DNA of 64,000 nt from Nocardia camponoti (GCF_014646135.1 NZ_BMMW01000001.1:265570-329569), one strand, 5' to 3'. Numbered from the stretch's first letter, positions 9,132-17,977 are shown. A program made the numbers and translations. The notes: a model not told the origin generated them from the sequence alone.

Positions 9132-9200
9132 TCACCTCGAACAGGAACTGGCTGTCGCGCGCATCAGCGCGATGACGAGCCCGCGACGCGGGTTGAGCAT
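9132..9200 (-). CDS. Predicted 22-aa Cys-containing leader peptide
   Basis: Short ORF starting with an ATG that overlaps the TAA stop of the FMN monooxygenase gene (TAATG). It ends ...'LVIALMRATASSCSR' followed by TGA. The Arg-rich start, the central 'LMR' and a single Cys close to the stop resemble the Cys leader peptides found before sulfur genes in actinobacteria. The stop codon region (GAGGTG) can pair with CACCTC 13 bases later, forming a stem just past the Cys codon. Regulation of the downstream TauD-like gene by cysteine supply is inferred. Confidence 0.5.
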   Translation of the reverse strand: MLNPRRGLVIALMRATASSCSR

Positions 9201-10531
9201 TAGGCGCCGACCGCGACCGGGTGGGCGGTGTGGCGGTTCTCGGCGTGGCCGAGCCCGTAATGTCCACGCAGCGTTGATGATTCGTAGTCAGTGCGGAACA
9301 GGCCGCGTTCTTGCAGGATCGGCACGACCTGGTCAACGAAGTCCTCAAGCCCACCCGGCAGGTACGGCGGCATGATGTTGAAGCCGTCGGCAGCGCCCGC
9401 TTCGAACCAGGTCTGCAGTTCGTCGGCGACCTGTTCCGGGGTGCCAGCGAAGGTGCGGTGCCCGCGTCCGCCACCCAGCTTGCCGATCAATTCGCGCACG
9501 GTGAGCTGCTCGTTTTCGGCGAGTTCCTTAACCAGAGTGAAGCGACTCTTGCCGCCTTCGATCTGGCTCTCGGAGGGCAGCGGCGGGAGCGGCGCGTCGA
9601 GCGCGTGTTCGGTGAGGTCGACGCCGAGCAACGTCGACAGCTGTCGCAGTGCGTAATCGGGCGAAATGAGGTCGGTGAACTCCTGCTCAAGCGCGCGGGC
9701 GGCCTCTTGCGTCTCAGCGATAAACGGGACGAGGCCCGGCAGCACCTTGAGGTCGTGCTCGGCGCGACCGTACTTGGCAAGGCGCGACTTGAGGTCACGG
9801 TAGAACGCGACGCCCTCTTCGACCGTCCGCTGCGCGGTGAACACCGCTTCGGCATGCTGAGCTGCGAATTCCTTACCCGCTTCCGACGAACCCGCCTGGA
9901 CGAGCAGCGGGCGACCCTGCACACTGCGTGGCGAATTCAGCGGGCCGCGCACGCGGAAGCGTTCACCCTCGTGGTCGATGGCGTGGACCTTGGTCGGGTC
10001 GGCGAAGCGGCCCGCTTCTTCGTCAAGGACGATCGCGTCGTCCTCCCAGCTGTCCCACAGTGCCAGCGCGACGTCGACGAACTCGCCAGCACGCTCATAC
10101 CGCTTGGCATGCTCGGGGCGGGCGTCGAGGCCGAAATTGAAGGCTTCCTCGGCATTGGCCGAGGTGACGATGTTCCAGCCCGCGCGGCCGCCGCTGATGT
10201 GGTCGAGCGAAGCGAACTTGCGGGCCAGGTTGAAGGGTTCGTTGTAGCTGGTTGACGCGGTCGCGATCAGGCCGACGCGGTCGGTGACGGCCGCGATCGC
10301 GCTCAGTAGGGTGATCGGCTCGAAGATCGTGAGGGTGTTGCGTTCGATGCGCGGGCCAGCGGCGAGGCCGTCGGCGAAGAAGATCGAATCGAGCTTGCCG
10401 CGTTCGGCGATGCGGCCGAGGTTTTGGAAGTGAGCGACGTCGAGAACGTCGGTCGCGGTGGTGCGCGGGTGCCGCCACGCGGCTTCGTGGTGGCCGACGC
10501 CCATCAGAAAAGCGTTGAGGTGGAAGGTCAT
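9200..10531 (-). CDS. NtaA/SnaA/DszA-family FMN-dependent monooxygenase
   Basis: 443-aa flavin-dependent LLM-class (bacterial luciferase fold) enzyme. It has the family start 'LNAFLMGVGHHEAAWRHP', 'GKLDSIFFADG' near residue 48 and 'SGGRAGWNIVTSANAEEAFNFG' (core 'GGRAGWNIVTS') near residue 136. Members use FMNH2 supplied by a separate reductase to oxidise sulfones, nitrilotriacetate or related compounds. Together with the SsuABC-like transporter upstream and the TauD-like gene downstream, C-S bond cleavage of an imported organosulfur compound is likely. No flavin reductase is encoded in this operon. It starts 10 bp after the permease gene. Confidence 0.87.
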   Translation of the reverse strand: MTFHLNAFLMGVGHHEAAWRHPRTTATDVLDVAHFQNLGRIAERGKLDSIFFADGLAAGPRIERNTLTIFEPITLLSAIAAVTDRVGLIATASTSYNEPFNLARKFASLDHISGGRAGWNIVTSANAEEAFNFGLDARPEHAKRYERAGEFVDVALALWDSWEDDAIVLDEEAGRFADPTKVHAIDHEGERFRVRGPLNSPRSVQGRPLLVQAGSSEAGKEFAAQHAEAVFTAQRTVEEGVAFYRDLKSRLAKYGRAEHDLKVLPGLVPFIAETQEAARALEQEFTDLISPDYALRQLSTLLGVDLTEHALDAPLPPLPSESQIEGGKSRFTLVKELAENEQLTVRELIGKLGGGRGHRTFAGTPEQVADELQTWFEAGAADGFNIMPPYLPGGLEDFVDQVVPILQERGLFRTDYESSTLRGHYGLGHAENRHTAHPVAVGA

Positions 10532-10541
10532 TCGAGTACTC

Positions 10542-11420
10542 CTAGAAGGTGGGCGTGGTGCGCCAGCGCGAAAGGCGACGTTCCAGCGCGACGAGGGCGA
10601 AGTTGAAGCTCAGACCGATGAGTGAGATGGCGACGATCCCCGCATACATCTGCGGGATCTGGAAGTTCTGCTGTGCCGCGGTGATGAGGTAGCCCAAACC
10701 GGCTCTCGCACCGACCATTTCGGCAGCGATCAGGACGAGGATCGAGCCCGCCGCCGCCATGCGAATGCCGGTGAAGATTTGTGGAATCGCAGCGGGGAGG
10801 ATCACTTTTTGGAACAGCTGCAATGGTGAGAAGCCGAGCGAGACAGCGGATTTCACGAGCAATGGGTCGACCGTGCGAACACCGGTGATGGTGTTGAGCA
10901 GGATCGGGAAGAACGTCGCGTAGCCGATCAAGGCGATCTTTGACGTCTCGCCGATGCCGAGGATCAGCACGAAAACCGGCAGCAGCGCGAGCGCGGCGGT
11001 GTTGCGGAACAGTTCGAGTACCGGATTGAGGAAATCCGACACCGGCTTGTACCAGGCGATGGCGATGCCGATCGGAATCGCGAGGGCTAGCGCGATGGAG
11101 AAGCCGGTCAGCGACCTCGTGAGACTGGCTGAAACATGCTCTGCCAGTTGGCCGTTGGCGACGAGTTCAGCGAGGGCCCCAATGACCGTCGAGAACGGTG
11201 GAAGGAAAACCTCGTCGACGATGCCGACGCGAGGGGCGATTTCCCATGCGCTGAGCAGAAGTGCGAAGGCGAGGAGGGGTTTGGCTGTGCGCCAGAGAAC
11301 ACGGGCTGCTGTATTCGCAACTCGGCCAACGGGATTCGGCTTCTTCGTTTCGATTATGGGCGCGATAACGTCGTTGACCGGAGCGATCACGCGGGGCGGT
11401 GCTTGCAATGCGCTAGACAT
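10542..11420 (-). CDS. ABC transporter permease, SsuC/TauC type
   Basis: 292-aa inner-membrane permease with about six transmembrane segments and the EAA-loop region 'SLGFSPLQLFQKVILPAAIPQIFTG' (core 'VILPAAIPQIFTG'), typical of nitrate/sulfonate/taurine importers. It overlaps the upstream ATPase gene by 8 bp. It forms the channel through which the lipoprotein-captured substrate enters. The extended N-terminal cytoplasmic stretch of about 40 residues is longer than usual. Confidence 0.88.
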   Translation of the reverse strand: MSSALQAPPRVIAPVNDVIAPIIETKKPNPVGRVANTAARVLWRTAKPLLAFALLLSAWEIAPRVGIVDEVFLPPFSTVIGALAELVANGQLAEHVSASLTRSLTGFSIALALAIPIGIAIAWYKPVSDFLNPVLELFRNTAALALLPVFVLILGIGETSKIALIGYATFFPILLNTITGVRTVDPLLVKSAVSLGFSPLQLFQKVILPAAIPQIFTGIRMAAAGSILVLIAAEMVGARAGLGYLITAAQQNFQIPQMYAGIVAISLIGLSFNFALVALERRLSRWRTTPTF

Positions 11421-12237
11421 GAGCAGGCGTCCCTTCGGATGACGGCGCGTTGAGTTCGATGCGCTGGGCGCGAGCCACTTCGTCTTGCAGTTCGGTCCAG
11501 ATCAGGTGGCGGTAGTCGCGGAACGCCTCGCTTGACCTGACATCGGCTGCGCTGCGGTCGAATTCGATATCAATGAGCTTTTTCACGCGGCCTGGTCGCG
11601 AAGTGAGCACGGCGACGCGCTGGCCCAAATACACGGCCTCGTCAATGCCATGCGTGATGAACAAGACCGTTTTGCCGGTGGTCCGCCAAATGCGCAGCAG
11701 TTCGTCTTGCAGCGACTCGCGGGTTTGCGCGTCGAGCGCGGCGAACGGTTCGTCCATCAACAAGACCTCGGGGTCGAACGCGAGGCTGCGAGCGATCGCG
11801 ACACGCTGCTTCATGCCACCCGAGAGTTCGTGCGGGTAGCGGTCGCCGAAGCCGGTAAGACCGACTAATTCAAGGTATTCGTCGGCAAGTGCGCGGCGTT
11901 GTTTGCGCGGAATGCCTTTTGCCTCAAGGCCGAACTGGATATTGGCGCGGGCGGTGCGCCAGGGGAGTAGGGCGTATTGCTGGAAAACAATGCCGCGATC
12001 GAGGCCGGGACCGGTGATCGGTTTGCCGTCCAGCAGGATTTCCCCCGCTGTCGGTTTGCTGAGGCCGCCGAGCAGGTCGAGCAGGGTGGATTTGCCAGAA
12101 CCGCTTGGGCCGACGAGGACGAGGAATTCGCCCGTCTTCACATCAAGGGTGATGTTGTCGACGGCGGTGAAACGTTCCGTTGAACCGCGCACCGCGAATT
12201 GTTTACTTACGCCGTTGAGCGCCAGTTTGGTCGTCAT
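11413..12237 (-). CDS. ABC transporter ATP-binding protein, SsuB/TauB type
   Basis: 274-aa ATPase with Walker A 'GPSGSGKST', Q-loop 'FQQYALLPW', signature 'LSGGMKQR', Walker B 'LLMDEPFAALD' and the H-loop 'FITHGIDEA'. The start at 12237 is chosen because it forms an ATGA overlap with the upstream binding-protein gene; the open frame continues further upstream only as an out-of-frame read of that gene. It energises the SsuC-like permease. Confidence 0.92.
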   Translation of the reverse strand: MTTKLALNGVSKQFAVRGSTERFTAVDNITLDVKTGEFLVLVGPSGSGKSTLLDLLGGLSKPTAGEILLDGKPITGPGLDRGIVFQQYALLPWRTARANIQFGLEAKGIPRKQRRALADEYLELVGLTGFGDRYPHELSGGMKQRVAIARSLAFDPEVLLMDEPFAALDAQTRESLQDELLRIWRTTGKTVLFITHGIDEAVYLGQRVAVLTSRPGRVKKLIDIEFDRSAADVRSSEAFRDYRHLIWTELQDEVARAQRIELNAPSSEGTPAHV

Positions 12238-13328
12238 TTCGCGGCCACCGCTTCGCCAGTTGGGCCGGTGGTCGGGCCGAAGGTGCCGTTGGAGTAGGGG
12301 TTGTCTTTGTTGGTGAACAGGTCGGTTGCCTTGACCTTGCCCTTGGGGAGTTCGCCGTTGCGTTCGAGCCAGTCGATCCAGATTTGGATCTCTTTCTCCG
12401 CGATTACCCCGCCGGCGACGGGGAGGCCCGAACTGCGCCAGTATTCCAGCAGCTTCGTGTTTTCGTTGCGCCCACGCTTGGTGATGATCTCGGTGAATTT
12501 CGCGATTACCTGGTCGCGTGGGGTGATTTGCAGCCAGCGGATCGCCCGGGCTGTTCCCTGGACGAAGTCCTTCACGGCGTCGGGGTTCTGCGCGATGAAG
12601 TCTTTGCGGAAGACGAGGGTGCCGTAGCTGAATTTGCCGAAGATGTCTTTGTCGGCGAAGAGCGGATGGATGCCGCCGCGCGCGACCGCGGTTTCGCGGA
12701 ATACGCCGTTCAGTGCCGCAAGATCGATCTGCCCGCTGCGCAGTGCTTCCTCGGTGTTCACTGGGGGAACGACGACGAGCTGGACCTTTTTGATTTCGTC
12801 TTCTGAGAGTCCCTGCTGATGGAGCCACTCACGAGTGAGGAATTCGTGGTGCGCGCCAAGGGTATTCACACCGACCTTCTTGCCGATCAGGTCGCGAGCC
12901 GAGTTGATATTCGCGTCGTCCTTGACGTAGTAGCCGGTGAAAGTTTGGTCATCAGAGCCGTAGTACGAGATCACCGACTGCACCTGCGCGCCGCCAGCCG
13001 CGAGCTTGACGACCGCGCCGTTGAACGCGCCGCCGAATTCGATTTGTTTCGTCGCTGCCGCCTGGATATTGGCGGGGCCGCTCGTGGTGTCGCCCTCCCA
13101 CTGGAGTTTGACCTTTGAGAAGTAGCCGAGGTTCTCGGCAAGTTCCCAGGACATAACCTGGCCGGTCGACCCCTGGTAACGCAGCACTGTCTTACCTTCA
13201 GCGGTAGTTGCCGTTGAGGAATGTCCGCATGCGGTGCTCAATGCGAGAGCGGCCGGGATTACTAGCGCCGCAGCGAACGCCCGCAGCGTTCGGCGACGAG
13301 AAAGGGTGGGAAACATCGTTGACGTCAT
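12234..13328 (-). CDS. SsuA/NitT/TauT-family substrate-binding lipoprotein
   Basis: 364-aa protein with a twin-Arg-like basic start 'LSRRRTLRAFAAALVIP', a hydrophobic core and a lipobox 'LSTAC', so it is exported and lipid-anchored. The mature part is a type-2 periplasmic binding protein ('GYFSKVKLQWEGDTTSG', 'GKKVGVN', 'GQIDLAALNG') as in sulfonate and taurine importers. The start at 13328 has a GGAAAG Shine-Dalgarno; an upstream alternative adds seven residues. It is the first large gene of the seven-gene operon, preceded by a Cys leader ORF, a hairpin and a palindrome. Confidence 0.88.
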   Translation of the reverse strand: MTSTMFPTLSRRRTLRAFAAALVIPAALALSTACGHSSTATTAEGKTVLRYQGSTGQVMSWELAENLGYFSKVKLQWEGDTTSGPANIQAAATKQIEFGGAFNGAVVKLAAGGAQVQSVISYYGSDDQTFTGYYVKDDANINSARDLIGKKVGVNTLGAHHEFLTREWLHQQGLSEDEIKKVQLVVVPPVNTEEALRSGQIDLAALNGVFRETAVARGGIHPLFADKDIFGKFSYGTLVFRKDFIAQNPDAVKDFVQGTARAIRWLQITPRDQVIAKFTEIITKRGRNENTKLLEYWRSSGLPVAGGVIAEKEIQIWIDWLERNGELPKGKVKATDLFTNKDNPYSNGTFGPTTGPTGEAVAAK

Positions 13329-13378
13329 TCTTTCCACGTGAGCGCGCACTCTTTCGTTAATTAGGCGCGCGAAAGGAA

Positions 13379-13401
13379 CACACCCCTCGAAAGGTGGTGT
13401 G
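13379..13401 (-). promoter_or_regulatory. Hairpin downstream of the Cys leader ORF
   Basis: Inverted repeat CACACC / GGTGTG with an 11-base loop, 18 bp after the stop codon of the leader ORF and 50 bp before the binding-protein start. Its place fits an attenuator or a ribosome-site masking stem; no U-run follows. Confidence 0.4.
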
Positions 13402-13419
13402 GGGGAAGCGGAAACGAAA

Positions 13420-13497
13420 TCAGCGTCGACAGAACCCGGGTGCGAGGCGCATCAGGTCCACCGTTCGGCGGCGGACGAGCGCGGGGGTTTCGATCAT
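13420..13497 (-). CDS. Predicted 25-aa Cys-containing leader peptide
   Basis: ATG-started ORF of 25 codons that ends 'RRRTVDLMRLAPGFCRR' and TGA. This fits the layout of Cys leader peptides seen before sulfur-assimilation genes in mycobacteria and streptomycetes: Arg-rich, then 'VDLxR', then a Cys two codons before the end. It sits 91 bp upstream of the organosulfur operon. Stalling at the late Cys codon when cysteine is scarce could expose the downstream genes. The peptide itself probably has no other role. No start-site data exist here, so expression is inferred. Confidence 0.6.
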   Translation of the reverse strand: MIETPALVRRRTVDLMRLAPGFCRR

Positions 13498-13558
13498 GAC
13501 TGGACTTTCGGCTAGCGGCGACGCACTCACTGGCATCGGCTCGAATTACATCCTGCGC

Positions 13559-13573
13559 CAACGATTATCGTTG
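13559..13573. promoter_or_regulatory. Palindrome, candidate operator for the organosulfur operon
   Basis: Perfect 7-bp inverted repeat around one base, CAACGATTATCGTTG, in the gap between a membrane-protein gene and the operon, 62 bp upstream of the leader ORF. Such a site would suit a dimeric repressor or activator. The regulator is not identified. Confidence 0.4.
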
Positions 13574-13654
13574 AGACAATGGTGTTTTCACATCGTGGAA
13601 ATCACCGTGCGCCGAATCCCGCATCGGCGGCGGCGTTGGACTGAATCCGCGGCC

Positions 13655-14470
13655 TCACCACTGGCCGTGGAAGGCCGTCAGCAGGGCGGGCGCTGGGTCC
13701 GTTGCGGTGCTGGTGTTAGCGACGGCCACCACCGCCATCGAAAGGGCGACCACGCCTAAGGCGGCCGCGAATGAGCCGAGCGCCCAACGGGTTTCGCGGC
13801 CCTCGGCGCGTCTTGCCCGTCGCCACAACACCACGGCGGTTGTTAGTGCCGCCAGGGTGACGGCGGCGGCGAGCGCGGCCATCGCGACGTGGTAGCGCGT
13901 GAAGTCATCGACCATCCGGTCGATCGCGGGCACGCCATGCCAGCCCGGCGAATCGGCGAGACTTTTGACCTGGTCGAGCGTCACCGCCAGTTCGGGGTCG
14001 GTGGTGTCAGTAACGAGCATCGGCAGCAGCGAGGCAAGCGGTGCGATGGCACCTTGAACGTTGACCATGGCAAGCACTAAAGCGACGAGCCCCAACAGCG
14101 CGACCGCGACACCAGCGACCGACCTGACGACTTTGGCTGCCAGTCCGGCGGGGCTGAGCACGCTTGACCAGACCCGAACGCCGACCACGATCAGCGCCGC
14201 GAATAACGCGGACGCCAGCACCGCCTTCACGCAGTGGTAGCGCAGCCAGTAGTCGGTGATCGCCGCGAGATCAGGGCTGAGCTCTCCCCGCCCAGAGTCC
14301 CAGTACTTCACGAAAGCCGACCCCAGCGCGACTCGCAGATCGGCTTCGGTATCGAAGTGGGCCGTGGTCGTCGAAGCGAGTGGACCTGGGGCGACAACGA
14401 ACAGGACAGCTGCTACGGCGGCAACAACCGCAGCCACATACGGGAGGATTCGACCGCTGCGCAAGCCCAT
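13655..14470 (-). CDS. Multi-pass membrane protein of unknown function
   Basis: 271-aa protein with five predicted transmembrane segments: near the N terminus ('YVAAVVAAVAAVLFVV'), around 80-100, around 115-135, around 195-215 and near the C terminus. Between the first and second lies an extracytoplasmic loop of about 55 residues that includes 'YWDSGRGELSPDLAAITDYWLRYHCVKA'-type sequence (core 'ITDYWLRYHC'). No family is recognised. It is followed on the same strand by no obvious partner and ends 300 bp before the organosulfur operon. Confidence 0.7.
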   Translation of the reverse strand: MGLRSGRILPYVAAVVAAVAAVLFVVAPGPLASTTTAHFDTEADLRVALGSAFVKYWDSGRGELSPDLAAITDYWLRYHCVKAVLASALFAALIVVGVRVWSSVLSPAGLAAKVVRSVAGVAVALLGLVALVLAMVNVQGAIAPLASLLPMLVTDTTDPELAVTLDQVKSLADSPGWHGVPAIDRMVDDFTRYHVAMAALAAAVTLAALTTAVVLWRRARRAEGRETRWALGSFAAALGVVALSMAVVAVANTSTATDPAPALLTAFHGQW

Positions 14471-14525
14471 GCGTTGATCATCGACCGACGCGGCGGGGAC
14501 TGTCTAGAACCGGCATCACGATGAA

Positions 14526-15254
14526 TCACGATGCGTCGAAGCCCTCGCCTGCTGCCGCGGCGTGGAAGTACGGGCCGATGCGGACGGCGATCTGGTGCAT
14601 GGCGGGAACAACGGCGCGCACGAGGTCGGCGTCGAGGCGCGCGGCGCGGGCTTGGACGCCCAGCGCGCCCCACACCTGCTTGTCGGGTCCGACAACCGGA
14701 ACAGCAAGGGCGCGAATGGGATCCGCGTGGTCGATGGCTTCGACGGCGAAGCCGCGTCGGCGGACGGTGTCGAACACTTCGCCGGGTGCGCGGTCGGTGT
14801 GGGCGAGCAGGACGTGGCCGACGGCGCTGGTGGTGAGGGAGCGGCGTTCGTCGGGGACCTGGTGCGAGCAGAACGAGACGGGCGGGCGTGCTTGAAAGAC
14901 GGTCAACGCTTCGTCGGCGTCGGGGACGCTCAGGCTGACGGTGATTTTGATGCCTGCGGCGAGGGCATAGAGGTGAGGCGCTGCGGCGTCGAGCCCGAGC
15001 CGCGAGAGCGCGGGCTTGGCGAGGCAGGCGAGCCCGTGCCCGATGCGGTAGCGGTCATTGGCCGGATTCTGCTCAAGCAGCCTGCCCCTGACCAGGGCTT
15101 GCGCGAGTCGGAATGTGGTGCTGACCGGCAGGCCCGCGCGTTGGGCAAGCTCGCTCACCGAGAGCTCGAAGTCGCCACCGCGAAAGCAGTTGAGGACGTG
15201 GACGGCTTTATCGACAGCTTGCGCGCCCGAACGTGGGGGCTCGGTGGTGGTCAT
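14526..15254 (-). CDS. IclR-family transcriptional regulator
   Basis: 242-aa regulator with an N-terminal winged helix-turn-helix ('LSVSELAQRAGLPVSTTFRLA', core 'ELAQRAGLPVSTTFRL') and a C-terminal IclR ligand-binding domain ('ALAVPVVGPDKQVWGALGV'). IclR proteins bind small organic acids or related effectors and often repress a nearby operon or their own gene. A 17-bp palindrome lies 64 bp upstream of its start. Neighbours give no firm hint about the target. Confidence 0.9.
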   Translation of the reverse strand: MTTTEPPRSGAQAVDKAVHVLNCFRGGDFELSVSELAQRAGLPVSTTFRLAQALVRGRLLEQNPANDRYRIGHGLACLAKPALSRLGLDAAAPHLYALAAGIKITVSLSVPDADEALTVFQARPPVSFCSHQVPDERRSLTTSAVGHVLLAHTDRAPGEVFDTVRRRGFAVEAIDHADPIRALAVPVVGPDKQVWGALGVQARAARLDADLVRAVVPAMHQIAVRIGPYFHAAAAGEGFDAS

Positions 15255-15317
15255 AGGTCACTATCGCCAGCGGTTCGCGGGCGGACAAGGGTTGTGGTCG
15301 GGATGGAGGAATCTATG

Positions 15318-15334
15318 GACACCGAATCGGTGTC
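15318..15334. promoter_or_regulatory. Palindrome upstream of the IclR-type gene
   Basis: Perfect 8-bp inverted repeat around one base, GACACCGAATCGGTGTC, 64 bp upstream of the regulator start. It is a plausible autoregulatory operator. The rest of the 285-bp gap (15255-15539) shows no gene. Confidence 0.45.
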
Positions 15335-15539
15335 ATCTTCCCGCGGAACCGCGCTGAACGGCCCCAAGCGAGTCACCCCATTAATCCAGGAACCCGCGCC
15401 TACAAGCTTTCGACGTACTCCGTCCACATCTCACAAGCTCCGTGACACCGAGTGAGCGATGCACCGAGCCCGACCTGAGACAGCGGCTGAACGTGACGGT
15501 GAGTGCGCTCGCAGTGTAGGGTGCCGGTACCTGGATCTA

Positions 15540-16934
15540 CTACGCGGTTCTTCCAGCCGACCGCTGGTACCACCGATGCACGGCTGCGCTGGCCCGATGC
15601 GGCCACGCCCACACATGCCACCATCGGTATGCGGTGGGGACAGTGGGAGGAGTGGGCGCGCTTACGCCGAGCAACGACTCAAGGCGCTTGATCTGCCCGA
15701 GGATCAAGCTTCGCACCGTTGCCCGGGCGAGTCCGGTGGGCAGCCAACTCGCGCGCTCGCGTTGGATTGCCAACGCGCAGACTGTGAGACAAATCGGGCC
15801 GAAGATTGTCCACACTCCAGCGACGGCTAGTGCCAGATCGTCTGGCCTGCGCGCATCCTCTAGGTAGCTAGCGATCGGTAACGCTGCGACGATCAGCAAT
15901 GCCACTGCCACTAGCGACGACAGAACCACGGATAGTGGCGTCGGGCGGGCAATAACCGCGAACGCGAGAGCGACGACCGATCCGCTGAATGTGAGAATCA
16001 GTAGTAGGACGCCCACCGATAGGAGGGCAAGGCCGGACCAGTAGCCGTCGAAATTGTCCGCGAACCAGCACTGGACCGCGACGACCGTGGCAGGCCCGAG
16101 TAAAGCAAGCACGACGGTCGCAAGAATCTCGTAGACCCACCACGATGTCGACGACACACTCGTGGCTGGATAGCGTGCCTGGGTTGCTTTCGCCGACCAC
16201 GGTGGCGGTGGCGTGGTGTCGGCAGTGACGCGACGCAATCGCTCGACGTCTGAGTTGCGTTGGGCGCGAACGACTTCGCGCCGAATAGCGTCGCCGTTAT
16301 ACAGGCCCTGCTTCGCGTCAAGGCTGACAAGTGAAATGACGATCGCCAGCGAAAGAACCGCGAAGGCGGCGAGAACGGCGTTGCCGTTGATCGCGTCCGC
16401 AAACGACGCACACCCAATCACGATGGACGCGAATCCCATGAGTTCGGCCGTGTTTGAGAGAAAGAAGTGGCGCGCATACGCGCGTGCACGCGCCTCGGGC
16501 GTCTGCATGAGCACGTCCGGCGCTTCGGCTGTTCCCGTCAGCCGCGCACTGACGTTCAACGCGATCACGGCAGTTCCGATCGCGGCGAGAAAGTCGATGC
16601 CTGTCGAGTGGCTGATCGTGAGCGGGACGTGGAACCGGAGCCCTAGCGATGCCATGTGGTTTTGCGCCACCCACAAACTGACGCCGATGACCAGATAGCC
16701 GAACACACCCGAACACAGCAGCTTCAGCGCGCGGGTCGTCGCCGTATCCCAGTGATCAAGCACCATCGGCGCAACTTCTGAATCGAGAGTGGGTAGCACG
16801 GTGAGTCCACCCGGAGTTTCATTGGTTGTGGATTGGACAACCGCTGGACGAGCTAGGTACGCGACTGCGAGAGTGGCTGTGGCCGCGAGCGCACCGACAA
16901 GCATGGGTCGGGTGAGGCGAGGATCGTTGGGCAT
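15540..16934 (-). CDS. Large multi-pass membrane protein of unknown function
   Basis: 464-aa protein with about nine hydrophobic segments, including one right after the N terminus ('MLVGALAATATLAVAYL'), and two longer polar loops. The start at 16934 is chosen because an AAGGA Shine-Dalgarno precedes it; a longer open frame runs into sequence without coding character. The central cytoplasmic loop 'RREVVRAQRNSDVERLRRV' is strongly basic. I do not recognise a family. It is the last chromosomal-type gene before the low-GC island. Confidence 0.65.
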   Translation of the reverse strand: MPNDPRLTRPMLVGALAATATLAVAYLARPAVVQSTTNETPGGLTVLPTLDSEVAPMVLDHWDTATTRALKLLCSGVFGYLVIGVSLWVAQNHMASLGLRFHVPLTISHSTGIDFLAAIGTAVIALNVSARLTGTAEAPDVLMQTPEARARAYARHFFLSNTAELMGFASIVIGCASFADAINGNAVLAAFAVLSLAIVISLVSLDAKQGLYNGDAIRREVVRAQRNSDVERLRRVTADTTPPPPWSAKATQARYPATSVSSTSWWVYEILATVVLALLGPATVVAVQCWFADNFDGYWSGLALLSVGVLLLILTFSGSVVALAFAVIARPTPLSVVLSSLVAVALLIVAALPIASYLEDARRPDDLALAVAGVWTIFGPICLTVCALAIQRERASWLPTGLARATVRSLILGQIKRLESLLGVSAPTPPTVPTAYRWWHVWAWPHRASAAVHRWYQRSAGRTA

Positions 16935-17625
16935 GTAAGTCCTTGGCAGATAGGTTGTTTGGCAAGGACTACCAGCTGGCACCGACAGGTTTGGCCCTGA
17001 CGCTCGCCGCGTGGCCGCCCTTCCCTCGCTACGGCGGTGATCCGATTTGTCGCGTCGGTGCGGGCGGCAACGAGTTGGCGCAACACGAAGTGTCCAGTCT
17101 GGAGACGGTATTGGGCGATCCTCACCAATCCGGTCAACATCACCGACGTGGCCTAAGAGCGCGATAGTCGGGCAGTGACGGGTACCCGCGAGCAGGGAAT
17201 TGATTCCCGCCCGCAACCCCACGCCGCCGATCAACGCATCATCAGAAGCCAGGAACCGCGACGCTTCCTATGCGAGACGTTGCCCGTGGTAGGCGTAGCT
17301 ACATCCCCGGACGGTATCCAGCCGCTGCAGGTATCGCTAGATCCGGCACAGGTGACCACACCATGTGAGCTTGTGTGCTTCTGCAGGCGAAACATCCGGC
17401 TGAGTACGGCTGTTGGCATCGACGATCAACGGCCTCCACCGCTCCAGGGCTACCCGGGTCGCCGTGCCGAACGACATGGCGGCGGTCCATCAGTGTGGGG
17501 GCGAGCGCGCATCTGCGCCAGACACGCCTCCTCCATCGCCGGTTTCAGGATTGGCGCCCGCCTCAAGACCCCGCCTTAGCCCGAGGAGCGCCACATCCTG
17601 CAGTTGGCGCCGCACAGTCATCAGC
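16935..17625. other. Non-coding stretch at left edge of the island
   Basis: About 690 bp with several short overlapping frames in both directions but no consistent coding signal, no Shine-Dalgarno and no recognisable protein family. It may hold decayed sequence. Base composition is still GC-rich here and drops after about 17640. Confidence 0.5.
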
Positions 17626-17641
17626 TGTGATCTGAGTCACT
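17626..17641. promoter_or_regulatory. CRP/GlxR-like box, left flank of the island
   Basis: TGTGATCTGAGTCACT matches the TGTGA-N6-TCACA half-site pattern of CRP/FNR-family regulators except for the last base. A similar box lies at the other edge of the island. It is 566 bp upstream of the first plus-strand gene. Confidence 0.45.
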
Positions 17642-17685
17642 TAATGCCTCCCCGACGTGTGCACGGATTGGCAGAGTACAAACGA

Positions 17686-17693
17686 TGTATACA
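17686..17693. promoter_or_regulatory. TGTATACA box, left flank
   Basis: Perfect 8-bp palindrome starting exactly 60 bp after the start of the CRP-like box. A GTAC core lies 10 bp before it. The same palindrome at the same distance occurs on the right flank. Confidence 0.45.
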
Positions 17694-17977
17694 ACTCTGT
17701 CGACACCGAGTTAGTATGGAGAAAAAGCAACGACGTGCACGGTCCATGCATACACCCGGGGCGTCTCTCCGCACTTCTGGGGCTACTAAGCAAAATCGTC
17801 TCGATGATGCTTGCTGAGGCTGTAAAAGGCCACGACACGATCGTATTTTCTGCCAGCGCAGCAATCTTTTCGCAATTCGAACAGTTGCTAACAACCTGTC
17901 GTGAGCAATAACAACCCGTGATCATGGCAGCATCAAGCTTGCTCGACGACCTAGCCGCCCCGGGGGATCAAGTAAGG

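Noticed and set aside
11413..12828. 471-aa version of the ABC ATPase with a long N-terminal extension
   Set aside because: The extension is an out-of-frame read of the binding-protein gene; the ATGA overlap start at 12237 is clear.
17175..17925. Several short ORFs on both strands left of the island
   Set aside because: No ribosome sites, no family similarity and mutual overlap; treated as non-coding.
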